Made by a program: the position numbers and the translations under genes. Positions 1-6,105 of a DNA stretch of 21,724 nucleotides are shown in pieces. The stretch is taken from the NCBI GenBank assembly GCA_023457035.1, contig JAEWNN010000132.1, forward strand, positions 1-21,724, given 5' to 3'. The notes below the pieces were generated by a model. It was not told the origin of the DNA, ran no database searches, and worked only from the letters and a program-made list of their open reading frames with translations. Position 1 is the first letter of the stretch, and every line of letters starts with the position of its first letter. This DNA comes from Verrucomicrobiota bacterium. Lineage in GTDB: Bacteria; Verrucomicrobiota; Verrucomicrobiia; Opitutales; Opitutaceae.

Positions 1-638
1 GCGAAGTAGGCGGTGACGGTCTTGCGCCAGAGCACCGAGGTCTCGAGCACGTTGGCCTTGTCGACCGAGCAGACCTTCTTGCCGCGGGCGCGGGCGGTCA
101 TCGCGGCGACCTCGGCGATGCGCTCGATCTCGGAGGTCTTGTAGACCATCGTGTCGGAGGCCTGCGTCTCGCCGTTGTCGAGGGTGATGGTCTCCTTCTT
201 GCCGAAGTAGATGCCGCCGGTGAGCTCGCGGATGCAGACGATGTCGATGCCGTTGGGGATGCGCTCGGTCTTGAGCGGAGAGGCGTCGCGCAGGTCGGAG
301 TATAGCAGGCCGGGGCGGATGTTGGCGAAGAGGTTGAAGGCCTTGCGCAGCGGCAGGAGGGCGGCGCGCTCGGGCTGGTCCTTGGGCGGGAGTTTCTCCC
401 ACTTCGGGCCGCCGACGGAGCCGAAGAGGATGGCATCGGCCTGCTGGCAGAGCGCGAGGGTGGAGTCGGGGAGGGCCTTGCCGTGGTTGTCGATGCCGGC
501 GCCGCCGACGTCGGCGATCTGGTAGTCGAGCTTGAGACCGGCGCCGGTGGCGGCGTGTGCGAGCACGCGCAGGGCTTCGGACATGACTTCGGGCCCGATG
601 TAGTCGCCGGGCAGGACCGCGAACTTGATGGCTTCCAT
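1..638 (-). CDS. leuB: 3-isopropylmalate dehydrogenase, N-terminal part (runs off window)
   Basis: This gene encodes the NAD-dependent oxidative decarboxylase of leucine biosynthesis, which converts 3-isopropylmalate to 2-oxoisocaproate in the cytoplasm. The reading frame begins with ATG at 638 (MEAIKFAVLPGDY) and continues for 212 codons to the window edge; the C-terminal 140 or so residues are outside. Visible family motifs are GSVGGPKW, the substrate-binding stretch LLPLRKAFNLFANIRP, ELTGGIYFG with the catalytic Tyr, and DKANVLETSVLWR with the catalytic Lys. The metal-binding Asp cluster and the NAD adenine pocket lie beyond the edge. One oddity is LPGDYIGPEV where the family almost always has GDGIGPEV. 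No Shine-Dalgarno sequence is visible; a pyrimidine-rich stretch precedes the ATG. The 5' leader (639 to about 850) has competing inverted repeats and is described separately. Confidence 0.95.
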   Translation of the reverse strand, partial: MEAIKFAVLPGDYIGPEVMSEALRVLAHAATGAGLKLDYQIADVGGAGIDNHGKALPDSTLALCQQADAILFGSVGGPKWEKLPPKDQPERAALLPLRKAFNLFANIRPGLLYSDLRDASPLKTERIPNGIDIVCIRELTGGIYFGKKETITLDNGETQASDTMVYKTSEIERIAEVAAMTARARGKKVCSVDKANVLETSVLWRKTVTAYF

Positions 639-716
639 AGGAGCGGGAGAGGCAAGCCGATGCCCGCGGCGAGTCCAAGCGGATTCTCGGAGGGCAGGGG
701 CGCGCCTCGGTTCGCA

Positions 717-848
717 CGACAGAATCGCCGTGCTCGAGGTAGGGGATTCTGCCGGAAGGCAGAACGCCGAGCCGCGGCGCATCCGGCCTGCTCCGCCAGG
801 GCGTCGCAGCGCCGGAGCACCTGTCGCCCGACGAAGCTTCAGCGACAG
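717..848 (-). promoter_or_regulatory. Structured leuB leader with competing stems (possible attenuator or repeat)
   Basis: In plus coordinates, CTGTCGC (821-827) is complementary both to GCGACAG (842-848) and to CGACAG (717-722). GAGCAC (815-820), directly beside it, is complementary to GTGCTC (730-735). TTCTGCC (747-753) pairs with GGCAGAA (758-764) around a 4-base loop, and the same bases overlap GATTCTG (745-751), which pairs with CAGAATC (720-726). Several stems are therefore mutually exclusive, as in attenuation leaders. I found no leucine-rich leader peptide and no terminal T-run, so a dispersed intergenic repeat is an equally good explanation. Confidence 0.3.
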
Positions 849-1013
849 CGGGAGGGGGCGTCCTGCCCGCGGCCAGCTTAACCTTTCCTGCACACGCACC
901 GGAGGGAGCATCGTGCGGATCGGGCGGGCGCGGCGGAAACCAACCGGGTGCTCAGGCCGGCGTTTCTGACGCTGGGGCTGCGGGTGGTTTAGGTTGCGTT
1001 CCGGCCGAGCGCA

Positions 1014-1063
1014 CCGACCGCACGGAATTTTGTTCCGATCGGAACAAGATTTTGTGCGGTCGG
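1014..1063. repeat. 50-bp symmetrical palindrome with an 18-bp perfect core
   Basis: The core TTGTTCCGATCGGAACAA (1030-1047) is a perfect palindrome. It is flanked at equal distance by CCGACCGCAC (1014-1023) and GTGCGGTCGG (1054-1063), which are perfect reverse complements. The 6-base spacers GGAATT and GATTTT do not match as DNA. In plus-strand RNA they can still pair fully with the help of G-U wobbles, giving an almost loopless 25-bp hairpin; the minus-strand RNA would instead have A-C mismatches. It ends 71 bp before the hydrolase start codon. It could be an operator, an RNA hairpin or a REP/MITE-like dispersed element. Confidence 0.75.
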
Positions 1064-1134
1064 GGTTGTTGCGGCGAGGATCGTGGCGGATTCTGGGGTT
1101 GCCCGTGCCCGGGGCGGCTCGCATTCAAACCCCG

Positions 1135-1770
1135 ATGGATATCCACGCGCTGCCCGCCGGCCCGATCGAGACCAATGCCTACCTGCTCACCGACCGCGCC
1201 CGCGGCGAAGCGGTGCTCGTCGATGCGCCGCACGAGGTGCTGCCAAGCGTGCAGGCGCGGCTGCAGCAGACGGGGTGCAAGCTGGTGGCGTTGCTGATCA
1301 CGCACGGCCATTGGGACCACACCGGCGATGCTGCGCGGGTACAGCGGACGGGCGTGCCGCTGTACGCGCATGAGGCGGACCGGATCTTGATCGAGACCCC
1401 GGAGGTGATGGAGCTGTTCGTGGTGCCCGGCCTGCGGCTCGAGGCGGCGAAGATCGACCGCGTGGTGGCGCAGGGCGACACGTTCGAGTTGCTCGGTGAA
1501 ACCGTGGAGGTGCGCCACGTGCCGGGGCACTGCCCGGGCAACGTGCTCTTCCATTTCCGGAACAGCGGCGCGGCGTTCGTGGGCGATGCGATCTTCGCCG
1601 GCAGCATCGGGCGCACGGATTTCCCCGGCGGCGGGTTCGAGATGTTGGAGCACTCGATCCGCACGCAGATCTACACGTTGCCCGACGCCACGGTGCTCTA
1701 TCCCGGCCATGGACCGGAGACGACCGTGGCCGAGGAGAAAGCCAACAATCCCTACGTCCGGAGCAACTGA
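1135..1770 (+). CDS. MBL-fold metallo-hydrolase (glyoxalase II-like)
   Basis: This is a 211-residue cytoplasmic hydrolase of the metallo-beta-lactamase superfamily, close to the short YcbL/glyoxalase II-like thioesterases. The dinuclear metal site is complete: H57-G-H59-W-D61-H62, H132 in GHCPGN, D151 in FVGDAIF, and H192 in YPGHGPET. The start at 1135 (MDIHALPAGPIETNAYLL) fits where family members begin; the frame is open upstream to 994, but that part is translated palindrome and intergenic sequence. The stop codon shares its last base with the ribD start (TGATG), so the two are probably translationally coupled. The natural substrate cannot be read from sequence. A glutathione or other thioester is possible, and a damage-control role beside rdgB is inference. 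Confidence 0.93.
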   Translation: MDIHALPAGPIETNAYLLTDRARGEAVLVDAPHEVLPSVQARLQQTGCKLVALLITHGHWDHTGDAARVQRTGVPLYAHEADRILIETPEVMELFVVPGLRLEAAKIDRVVAQGDTFELLGETVEVRHVPGHCPGNVLFHFRNSGAAFVGDAIFAGSIGRTDFPGGGFEMLEHSIRTQIYTLPDATVLYPGHGPETTVAEEKANNPYVRSN

Positions 1771-2975
1771 TGACCGCCCCGATCGCCAACTTCCACGAGG
1801 CCTACATGCGGCGTGCGCTCGAGTTGGCGCGGCAGGGCTGGGGCGCGACGCACCCGAACCCGATGGTGGGCGCGCTGGTCGTCGAGGATGGCCGGATCGT
1901 CGCTGAGGGCTTCCACGCGAAGGCCGGCGAACCGCACGCCGAAATCATGGCGTTGCGGGTCCTCGGCCGGAAGCCCGCGCCCGGCGCCACGCTCTACGTG
2001 ACACTGGAGCCGTGTAGCACGCACGGCCGTACGCCGCCGTGCGTCGAGGCGATCATCGCCGCCGGAATCAAGCACGTGGTCGTGGGCGCGACCGATCCGA
2101 ATCCGCGGCATGCGGGCAAGGGGCTCGAGCTGCTGCGCGCAGCCGGGGTGGACGTCACCGCGGGCGTGCTCGCGGACGACTGCACCGACCTGAACTTGAT
2201 CTTCAACCACTGGATCGTGCACCAACGTCCGCTCCTCGCGGTGAAGGTGGCCACGACGGTCGACGGGCGCATCGCCTGCCGCACGGGCGAGTCGAAGTGG
2301 ATCACCGGCGAGCTGGCGCGCGCCGACGTGATGCGTTGGCGGCGGCTGTTCCCGGCGATCGCCGTCGGTGCCGGCACGGTGGCGAGCGACGACCCGCAGC
2401 TCACGGCGCGGTTGCCCGAGGGCGAGTGGTGCCCGCGGCGTTTCGTCTTCGATGCGGCGCTCAGCACGGCGACGCTGAATCCCTTGCCGCGCCTCTTCAC
2501 CGACGCGCACCGCGAGCGCACCGTCATCGTCACCAGCGACCGGCAACACTCGGTCGTGGTGCGCCGGCTCGTGCAGCTTGGCGTGCAGGTCTGGCAGCTG
2601 CCGGTGGTCGACGGGGCGGTCGAGATGAGGGCCTTCAATGAGCGCTGCGTCCGCGAAGGCATCACCGGCGTGTTGGTCGAGGGCGGCTCGCGTCTGCTCA
2701 GCGGGCTGTTGAAGGCGCGGGCGGTCGACTACCTGCTCTCGTACCGCGCTCCGCGGCTGTTCGCCGACGCCGCTTCGATCCCGGTGGCGACGGGTCTGCG
2801 GGTGGAGCTGCCCACGGTTGGTCTGCGGTTGGCGGAGGTCCGACACGCGGTGTTCGGCGACGACCAGTTGATGCGCGGCCGGGTGGTGTTTCCTGATAAT
2901 CTCGAGATCGATGACAACCCGGGTGGCGAAACGCCCGAAAGCGGTCATCATCACTGCGGCTGCGATCATGACTGA
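1770..2975 (+). CDS. ribD: Bifunctional riboflavin deaminase-reductase RibD
   Basis: RibD carries out two consecutive steps of riboflavin synthesis: deamination of the pyrimidine from GTP cyclohydrolase II, then NADPH-dependent reduction of the ribosyl side chain. It has 401 residues. The N-terminal cytidine-deaminase-like domain (about 1-145) shows the zinc site H56-A-E58 and PC82 with a second cysteine C91 in PPCVEAI. The reductase domain starts near RPLLAVKVATTVDGRIA (about 147) and includes KWITG, VGAGTVASDDPQLTARL and VLVEGGSRLLSGLL. The ATG overlaps the hydrolase stop by one base, with a GGAG about 7 bases upstream, the best ribosome-binding site in the window. The last ten residues form a His/Cys-rich tail (GHHHCGCDHD) unlike the normal RibD end. 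The final 8 bp overlap rdgB. Confidence 0.96.
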   Translation: MTAPIANFHEAYMRRALELARQGWGATHPNPMVGALVVEDGRIVAEGFHAKAGEPHAEIMALRVLGRKPAPGATLYVTLEPCSTHGRTPPCVEAIIAAGIKHVVVGATDPNPRHAGKGLELLRAAGVDVTAGVLADDCTDLNLIFNHWIVHQRPLLAVKVATTVDGRIACRTGESKWITGELARADVMRWRRLFPAIAVGAGTVASDDPQLTARLPEGEWCPRRFVFDAALSTATLNPLPRLFTDAHRERTVIVTSDRQHSVVVRRLVQLGVQVWQLPVVDGAVEMRAFNERCVREGITGVLVEGGSRLLSGLLKARAVDYLLSYRAPRLFADAASIPVATGLRVELPTVGLRLAEVRHAVFGDDQLMRGRVVFPDNLEIDDNPGGETPESGHHHCGCDHD

Positions 2976-3585
2976 GCCCATCGACATCTTCTTCGCCACG
3001 GGCAACGGCCACAAAGTCGCCGAGATGCAGGCGCTCGCCGACGACTCGCGGCTCGCGCTGCGGCTCCGCTCCGCGAAGGACGCCGGCGGGATGCCCGCCG
3101 TGGTCGAGGACACCGGCACGTTCCTTGGCAATGCCCGCAAGAAGGCCCGCGCCCTCCATGCGCAGCTCAACGACCACTCGTGGGTGCTTTCCGACGACAG
3201 CGGGTTGTGTGTCGACGCGCTCGGCGGCGAGCCCGGGGTGGAGTCGGCGCACTACGCCGGCCCCGGGGCGACCAGTGCGGCGAACCTCGCGAAGCTGCTC
3301 GGCAAACTCCAGGGGGTCCCGCGCGAGGCGCGCACGGCCCATTTTGTCTGCGTGCTGTACGTCGTCGAACCCGGCGGGCTCGAGCACAACTTCATCGGTC
3401 GTTGCGATGGCCGGCTGCTCGAGCACGAACGCGGCGACGCCGGTTTCGGCTACGATCCGATCTTCGTGCCCGCGGAGAGCCACCTCACCTTCGCCGAACT
3501 GGGGGAGGCGGTGAAGAACGGGATCAGCCACCGCGCGCGCGCCTGGGCGAAGTTCGCCGAGTGGCTGCGCGGGCGGAAGGGCTGA
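2968..3585 (+). CDS. rdgB: XTP/dITP pyrophosphatase (RdgB/HAM1 family)
   Basis: This housecleaning enzyme hydrolyses deaminated purine triphosphates (dITP, XTP) to monophosphates and keeps them out of DNA and RNA. It has 205 residues, the usual family length. Motifs seen are the nucleotide-binding loop FATGNGHKVAEM (T11, N13, K16), LSDDSGLCVDALGGEPG with the metal-binding/catalytic acidic residues D76-D77, GFGYDPIF (159-166) and the C-terminal SHRARA (187-192). The start at 2968 overlaps the ribD stop as ATGACTGA. An in-frame ATG at 2911 would add 19 residues inside ribD and is unlikely, because the family begins just before the ATGN loop. It is the third gene of a coupled operon. A hairpin at 3629-3664 follows. 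Confidence 0.95.
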   Translation: MTEPIDIFFATGNGHKVAEMQALADDSRLALRLRSAKDAGGMPAVVEDTGTFLGNARKKARALHAQLNDHSWVLSDDSGLCVDALGGEPGVESAHYAGPGATSAANLAKLLGKLQGVPREARTAHFVCVLYVVEPGGLEHNFIGRCDGRLLEHERGDAGFGYDPIFVPAESHLTFAELGEAVKNGISHRARAWAKFAEWLRGRKG

Positions 3586-3891
3586 GGTGACCGGCCCCGG
3601 CGGCGGGGGGGGAGACCCCTGCGGGATAGCCTGACGCTTGCGGGTGCCCCGCTTGCCCTCAGGCGAGTCGAGGAACCGGTCTGCGACGGAACCCCGATCA
3701 TTCGGAGACGAACGCTGTCCGCGGCGGCTCACGCCCGGGTTCGCGTTGGGGGCCACGCGGTCCAACTCGGTCAGTCTATTGTGCGAGGATCAATCGGACT
3801 TCCCGGCGGCCGGGTCGATGCGCGGGGGTGGCGATCCGGCGTCCGCGTTTCCCTCATTGCCAGCGCTGCGCGGACCGCGTGCGATGGCGGC
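3586..3891. other. Intergenic region between rdgB and the lipid A pair
   Basis: These 306 bp hold no supported gene. The frame of the next gene stays open upstream to 3781, but the extra residues have no family character. The region holds an 8-G run (3605-3612), the hairpin at 3629-3664, and then presumably the promoter of the oxidoreductase-lpxB pair. I could not pick out a convincing -35/-10 pair. Confidence 0.6.
3629..3664 (+). terminator. Hairpin downstream of rdgB (possible terminator)
   Basis: GCCTGA (3629-3634) pairs with TCAGGC (3659-3664), and inside it GCGGG (3640-3644) pairs with CCCGC (3648-3652) around a 3-base loop. It lies 44 bp after the rdgB stop. There is no T-run after it, so it would be a weak or Rho-assisted terminator, or just a structured spacer. 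Confidence 0.35.
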
Positions 3892-4884
3892 ATGTTCGGC
3901 AAGAAGACTCCTCTGCTCAAATGTGGCGTGGCCGGTGTCGGCTCCCTCGGCCAGCATCATGCCCGTATCTACTCCACGCTGCCCGGTGCCGAGTTGACGG
4001 GCATCTTCGAGACCAGCGATGCGCGCGCGGCCGAGATCTGCGGCAAGTACAACTGCAAGCGCTTCGCCTCCATTGAGGAGCTCGGAGAGGCGTGCGACGC
4101 GGTGAGCGTGGTGGTGCCGACGGACCGGCATTGCGAGGTGGCGCTGCCGCTGCTCGCCAAGGGCTGCCACCTGATGATCGAGAAGCCGTTGTGCGCCAGC
4201 TTGGAGGAGGCCGAGCGGGTGCTGGCCGCCGCGCGGGAGAACGGGCGCCTCGTGCAGGTCGGGCATATCGAACATTTCAATCCGGTGATGAGCTTCCTCG
4301 AGAAGGAGGCCGACCATCCGCAGTACATCACCACCGAGCGGCTCGCCCCGTACACGCCGCGCGGCACGGAGGTCGGTGTCGTGCTCGACCTGATGATCCA
4401 CGACATCGGCATTGTGCTCGCGCTGGTGAAGTCGCCGATCGTGCGGATGGACAGCGTGGGCATCAACGTGCTCTCGAAGACCGAGGACATCGCGAACGCG
4501 CGCCTCGTGTTCGAGAACGGTTGCGTCGCCAATCTCAGCGCCAGCCGCATGAGCCTGAAGAAGAATCGCGAGATCCGCGTCTTCCAGGACAACGCCTATC
4601 TCTCGCTCGATTTCATGAACCAATCGGGCCACCTCGTGCGCAAGAGCGACATCATCGCCTACGGCATGAAAGCCAAACTCGGGTTGGTGAAGGCCGGCGA
4701 CGCCAGCTCGATTCCGGTGCAGGAGATCCCGATCGAGAAGGGCGAGCCGCTCGCGCTGGAGTTGGCGTCGTTTGTCGAGAGCGTCGCGAAGGCGCAGCAG
4801 CCGAAGGTCGGCGCTGCGTTGGGCAAGAGCGCGCTCGAGGTCGCGATCGCCATCACCGAGCAGATCCGCAAGGGCCAGCACTGA
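3892..4884 (+). CDS. Gfo/Idh/MocA-family NAD(P)-dependent oxidoreductase, probable lipid A sugar dehydrogenase
   Basis: This is a 330-residue cytoplasmic oxidoreductase. The N-terminal Rossmann motif CGVAGVGSLGQHHARIY (11-27), the family signature EKPLC (E97-K98-P99), VGHIEHFNP and the catalytic-region MIHDIG (H170-D171) are all present. It lies only 12 bp upstream of lpxB. In Acidithiobacillus, gnnA (UDP-GlcNAc 3-dehydrogenase of this family) sits between lpxA and lpxB and, with the aminotransferase GnnB, makes the 2,3-diamino sugar of lipid A. The context and fold fit a GnnA-like role, but no gnnB is in the window, so this is inference. The start at 3892 (MFGKKTPLLKCGVAG) was chosen because the Rossmann strand follows within ten residues. 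Confidence 0.88.
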   Translation: MFGKKTPLLKCGVAGVGSLGQHHARIYSTLPGAELTGIFETSDARAAEICGKYNCKRFASIEELGEACDAVSVVVPTDRHCEVALPLLAKGCHLMIEKPLCASLEEAERVLAAARENGRLVQVGHIEHFNPVMSFLEKEADHPQYITTERLAPYTPRGTEVGVVLDLMIHDIGIVLALVKSPIVRMDSVGINVLSKTEDIANARLVFENGCVANLSASRMSLKKNREIRVFQDNAYLSLDFMNQSGHLVRKSDIIAYGMKAKLGLVKAGDASSIPVQEIPIEKGEPLALELASFVESVAKAQQPKVGAALGKSALEVAIAITEQIRKGQH

Positions 4885-4896
4885 GCGCGTGTCGCG

Positions 4897-6063
4897 ATGG
4901 CCGCGCCCAAACAACTGCCGTTCTCGTTGCCGCCGCCGGAGGGCGGGGCGGTGGACGTGCTGTTCGTCGCCGCGGAGCATTCGGGCGACCAGCATGCGGC
5001 GCGGGCGGTGCGGGAGTTGCGCGCGCTGCGGCCGGATGCGCGGGTGTGCGCGGTGGGCGGCCCGGCGCTGGCGGCGGCCGGCGCGCAACTGCTGCTCGAC
5101 CTCACGGCGCACTCGGCGCTCGGGTTTGCGGCGGTCATCAAGATTCCGTTCTTCCGCCGGCTGATCGGCGACATCGTGCGCTGGGTCGGCGAATACCGGC
5201 CGAAGGCGGTGTGCTTCGTCGACTCCTCCGGGCTGAACCTGCGGATCGCGAAGGCGCTGTTTGCGCACGGGTTCACGGCCAAGGCCGGCGGGCCCACGAG
5301 GGCGCTGTACCTCATCAGCCCGCAGATCTGGGCGTCGCGTGCGGGCCGGCGCTTCGCGATGGCGGCGCACCTCGACGGGCTGGCGACGATCTTCCCCTTC
5401 GAGGCGAAGTGTTATGCAGATACGACGTTGCCGGTGACCTTCGTGGGACACCCGTTCGTCGCGTCCGAGCATGTGAGTCCGGTGCGCTATGATCCGGCCG
5501 GACCGATCCTGCTCCTGCCCGGCAGCCGCAAGGGCGCGGTGGCGCGGATCTTCCCGGCGTTGCTCGATGCCTTTCTCTGGTATCGCAACGATGGCGGCGA
5601 CCGCGATGCGGTGGTGCTCTACCCGAGCGAGAAGATCCTCGGCGCGCTCCAGGCGGCGAAGCCTCCGGCCAATGTGCGGCTGGTGCGGGCGGGCGAGGGA
5701 GCCGAGCCGCTGGCGGCCTCGGCGGTGCTGACCTCCAGCGGCACGATGTCGCTGGAGTGTGCGCTGGCGGGGATTCCCGGCGCGGTCGTCTACCGCACCG
5801 ACCCGGTCACCTATCTGATCGGGCGCTGGATCGTGAAGGTGCCGTACCTCGGCATTGCGAATCTCCTGCTCGGCGAGGCGATGTACCCGGAATACATCCA
5901 GGGCGCAGCGACACCGGCGCGGCTGGCCGCGCAACTGGCCGCGGCGCTCGGCGATCCGGCGCGGATCGAGCAGACGCAGAAACATGCGGAACAACTGCGC
6001 ACGTTGCTCTCCCAACCGGCGGCCGGCAGTGTGGGCGAGTGGTTGGCCCGGCATCTGGACTAA
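4897..6063 (+). CDS. lpxB: Lipid-A-disaccharide synthase
   Basis: LpxB joins lipid X to UDP-2,3-diacylglucosamine to form the lipid A disaccharide at the inner membrane (GT19 family). It has 388 residues. Motifs in order are VAAEHSGDQHA (matching the usual AGExSGD), FVDSSGLN with the conserved Asp D109 (usually DxPDFN), YLISPQIWAS, the FPFE motif, FVGHP, LLPGSR (206-211) with the catalytic-site Arg, TSSGTMSLECAL, and the C-terminal IANLLLGEAMYPEYIQ (usually PNIIxxxxxxPELxQ). The motifs diverge from proteobacterial LpxB but all key charged residues remain. A Pro-rich stretch of about 16 residues precedes the first strand. It follows the oxidoreductase by 12 bp and converges on hemA, leaving only 42 bp between the stops. 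Confidence 0.93.
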   Translation: MAAPKQLPFSLPPPEGGAVDVLFVAAEHSGDQHAARAVRELRALRPDARVCAVGGPALAAAGAQLLLDLTAHSALGFAAVIKIPFFRRLIGDIVRWVGEYRPKAVCFVDSSGLNLRIAKALFAHGFTAKAGGPTRALYLISPQIWASRAGRRFAMAAHLDGLATIFPFEAKCYADTTLPVTFVGHPFVASEHVSPVRYDPAGPILLLPGSRKGAVARIFPALLDAFLWYRNDGGDRDAVVLYPSEKILGALQAAKPPANVRLVRAGEGAEPLAASAVLTSSGTMSLECALAGIPGAVVYRTDPVTYLIGRWIVKVPYLGIANLLLGEAMYPEYIQGAATPARLAAQLAAALGDPARIEQTQKHAEQLRTLLSQPAAGSVGEWLARHLD

Positions 6064-6105
6064 GGTTGGCCGGAGCGCCAATGCCGTCGTTCGACCGTGG
6101 GCGGG

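Larger units (their letters stand above)
639..1134. other. Divergent intergenic region leuB / MBL hydrolase
   Basis: These 496 bp hold no convincing gene. Open frames here have no recognisable protein content and simply extend or oppose neighbouring genes. The region must contain the start signals of leuB (leftward) and of the hydrolase-ribD-rdgB operon (rightward), but no clear -35/-10 pair stands out. It does contain a cluster of inverted repeats (717-848) on the leuB side and a 50-bp palindrome (1014-1063) on the hydrolase side. Confidence 0.6.

Noticed and set aside
98..820. A 240-codon minus-strand frame covering the leuB leader and gene.
   Set aside because: It is out of frame with leuB over most of its length and reads as Ser/Pro/Arg low-complexity sequence.
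1752..3170. A 472-codon minus-strand open frame.
   Set aside because: It is antisense to ribD and rdgB, whose catalytic motifs are intact on the other strand.
3790..6081. A 763-codon minus-strand open frame.
   Set aside because: It is antisense to the oxidoreductase and lpxB, Arg/His-rich and without recognisable domains.
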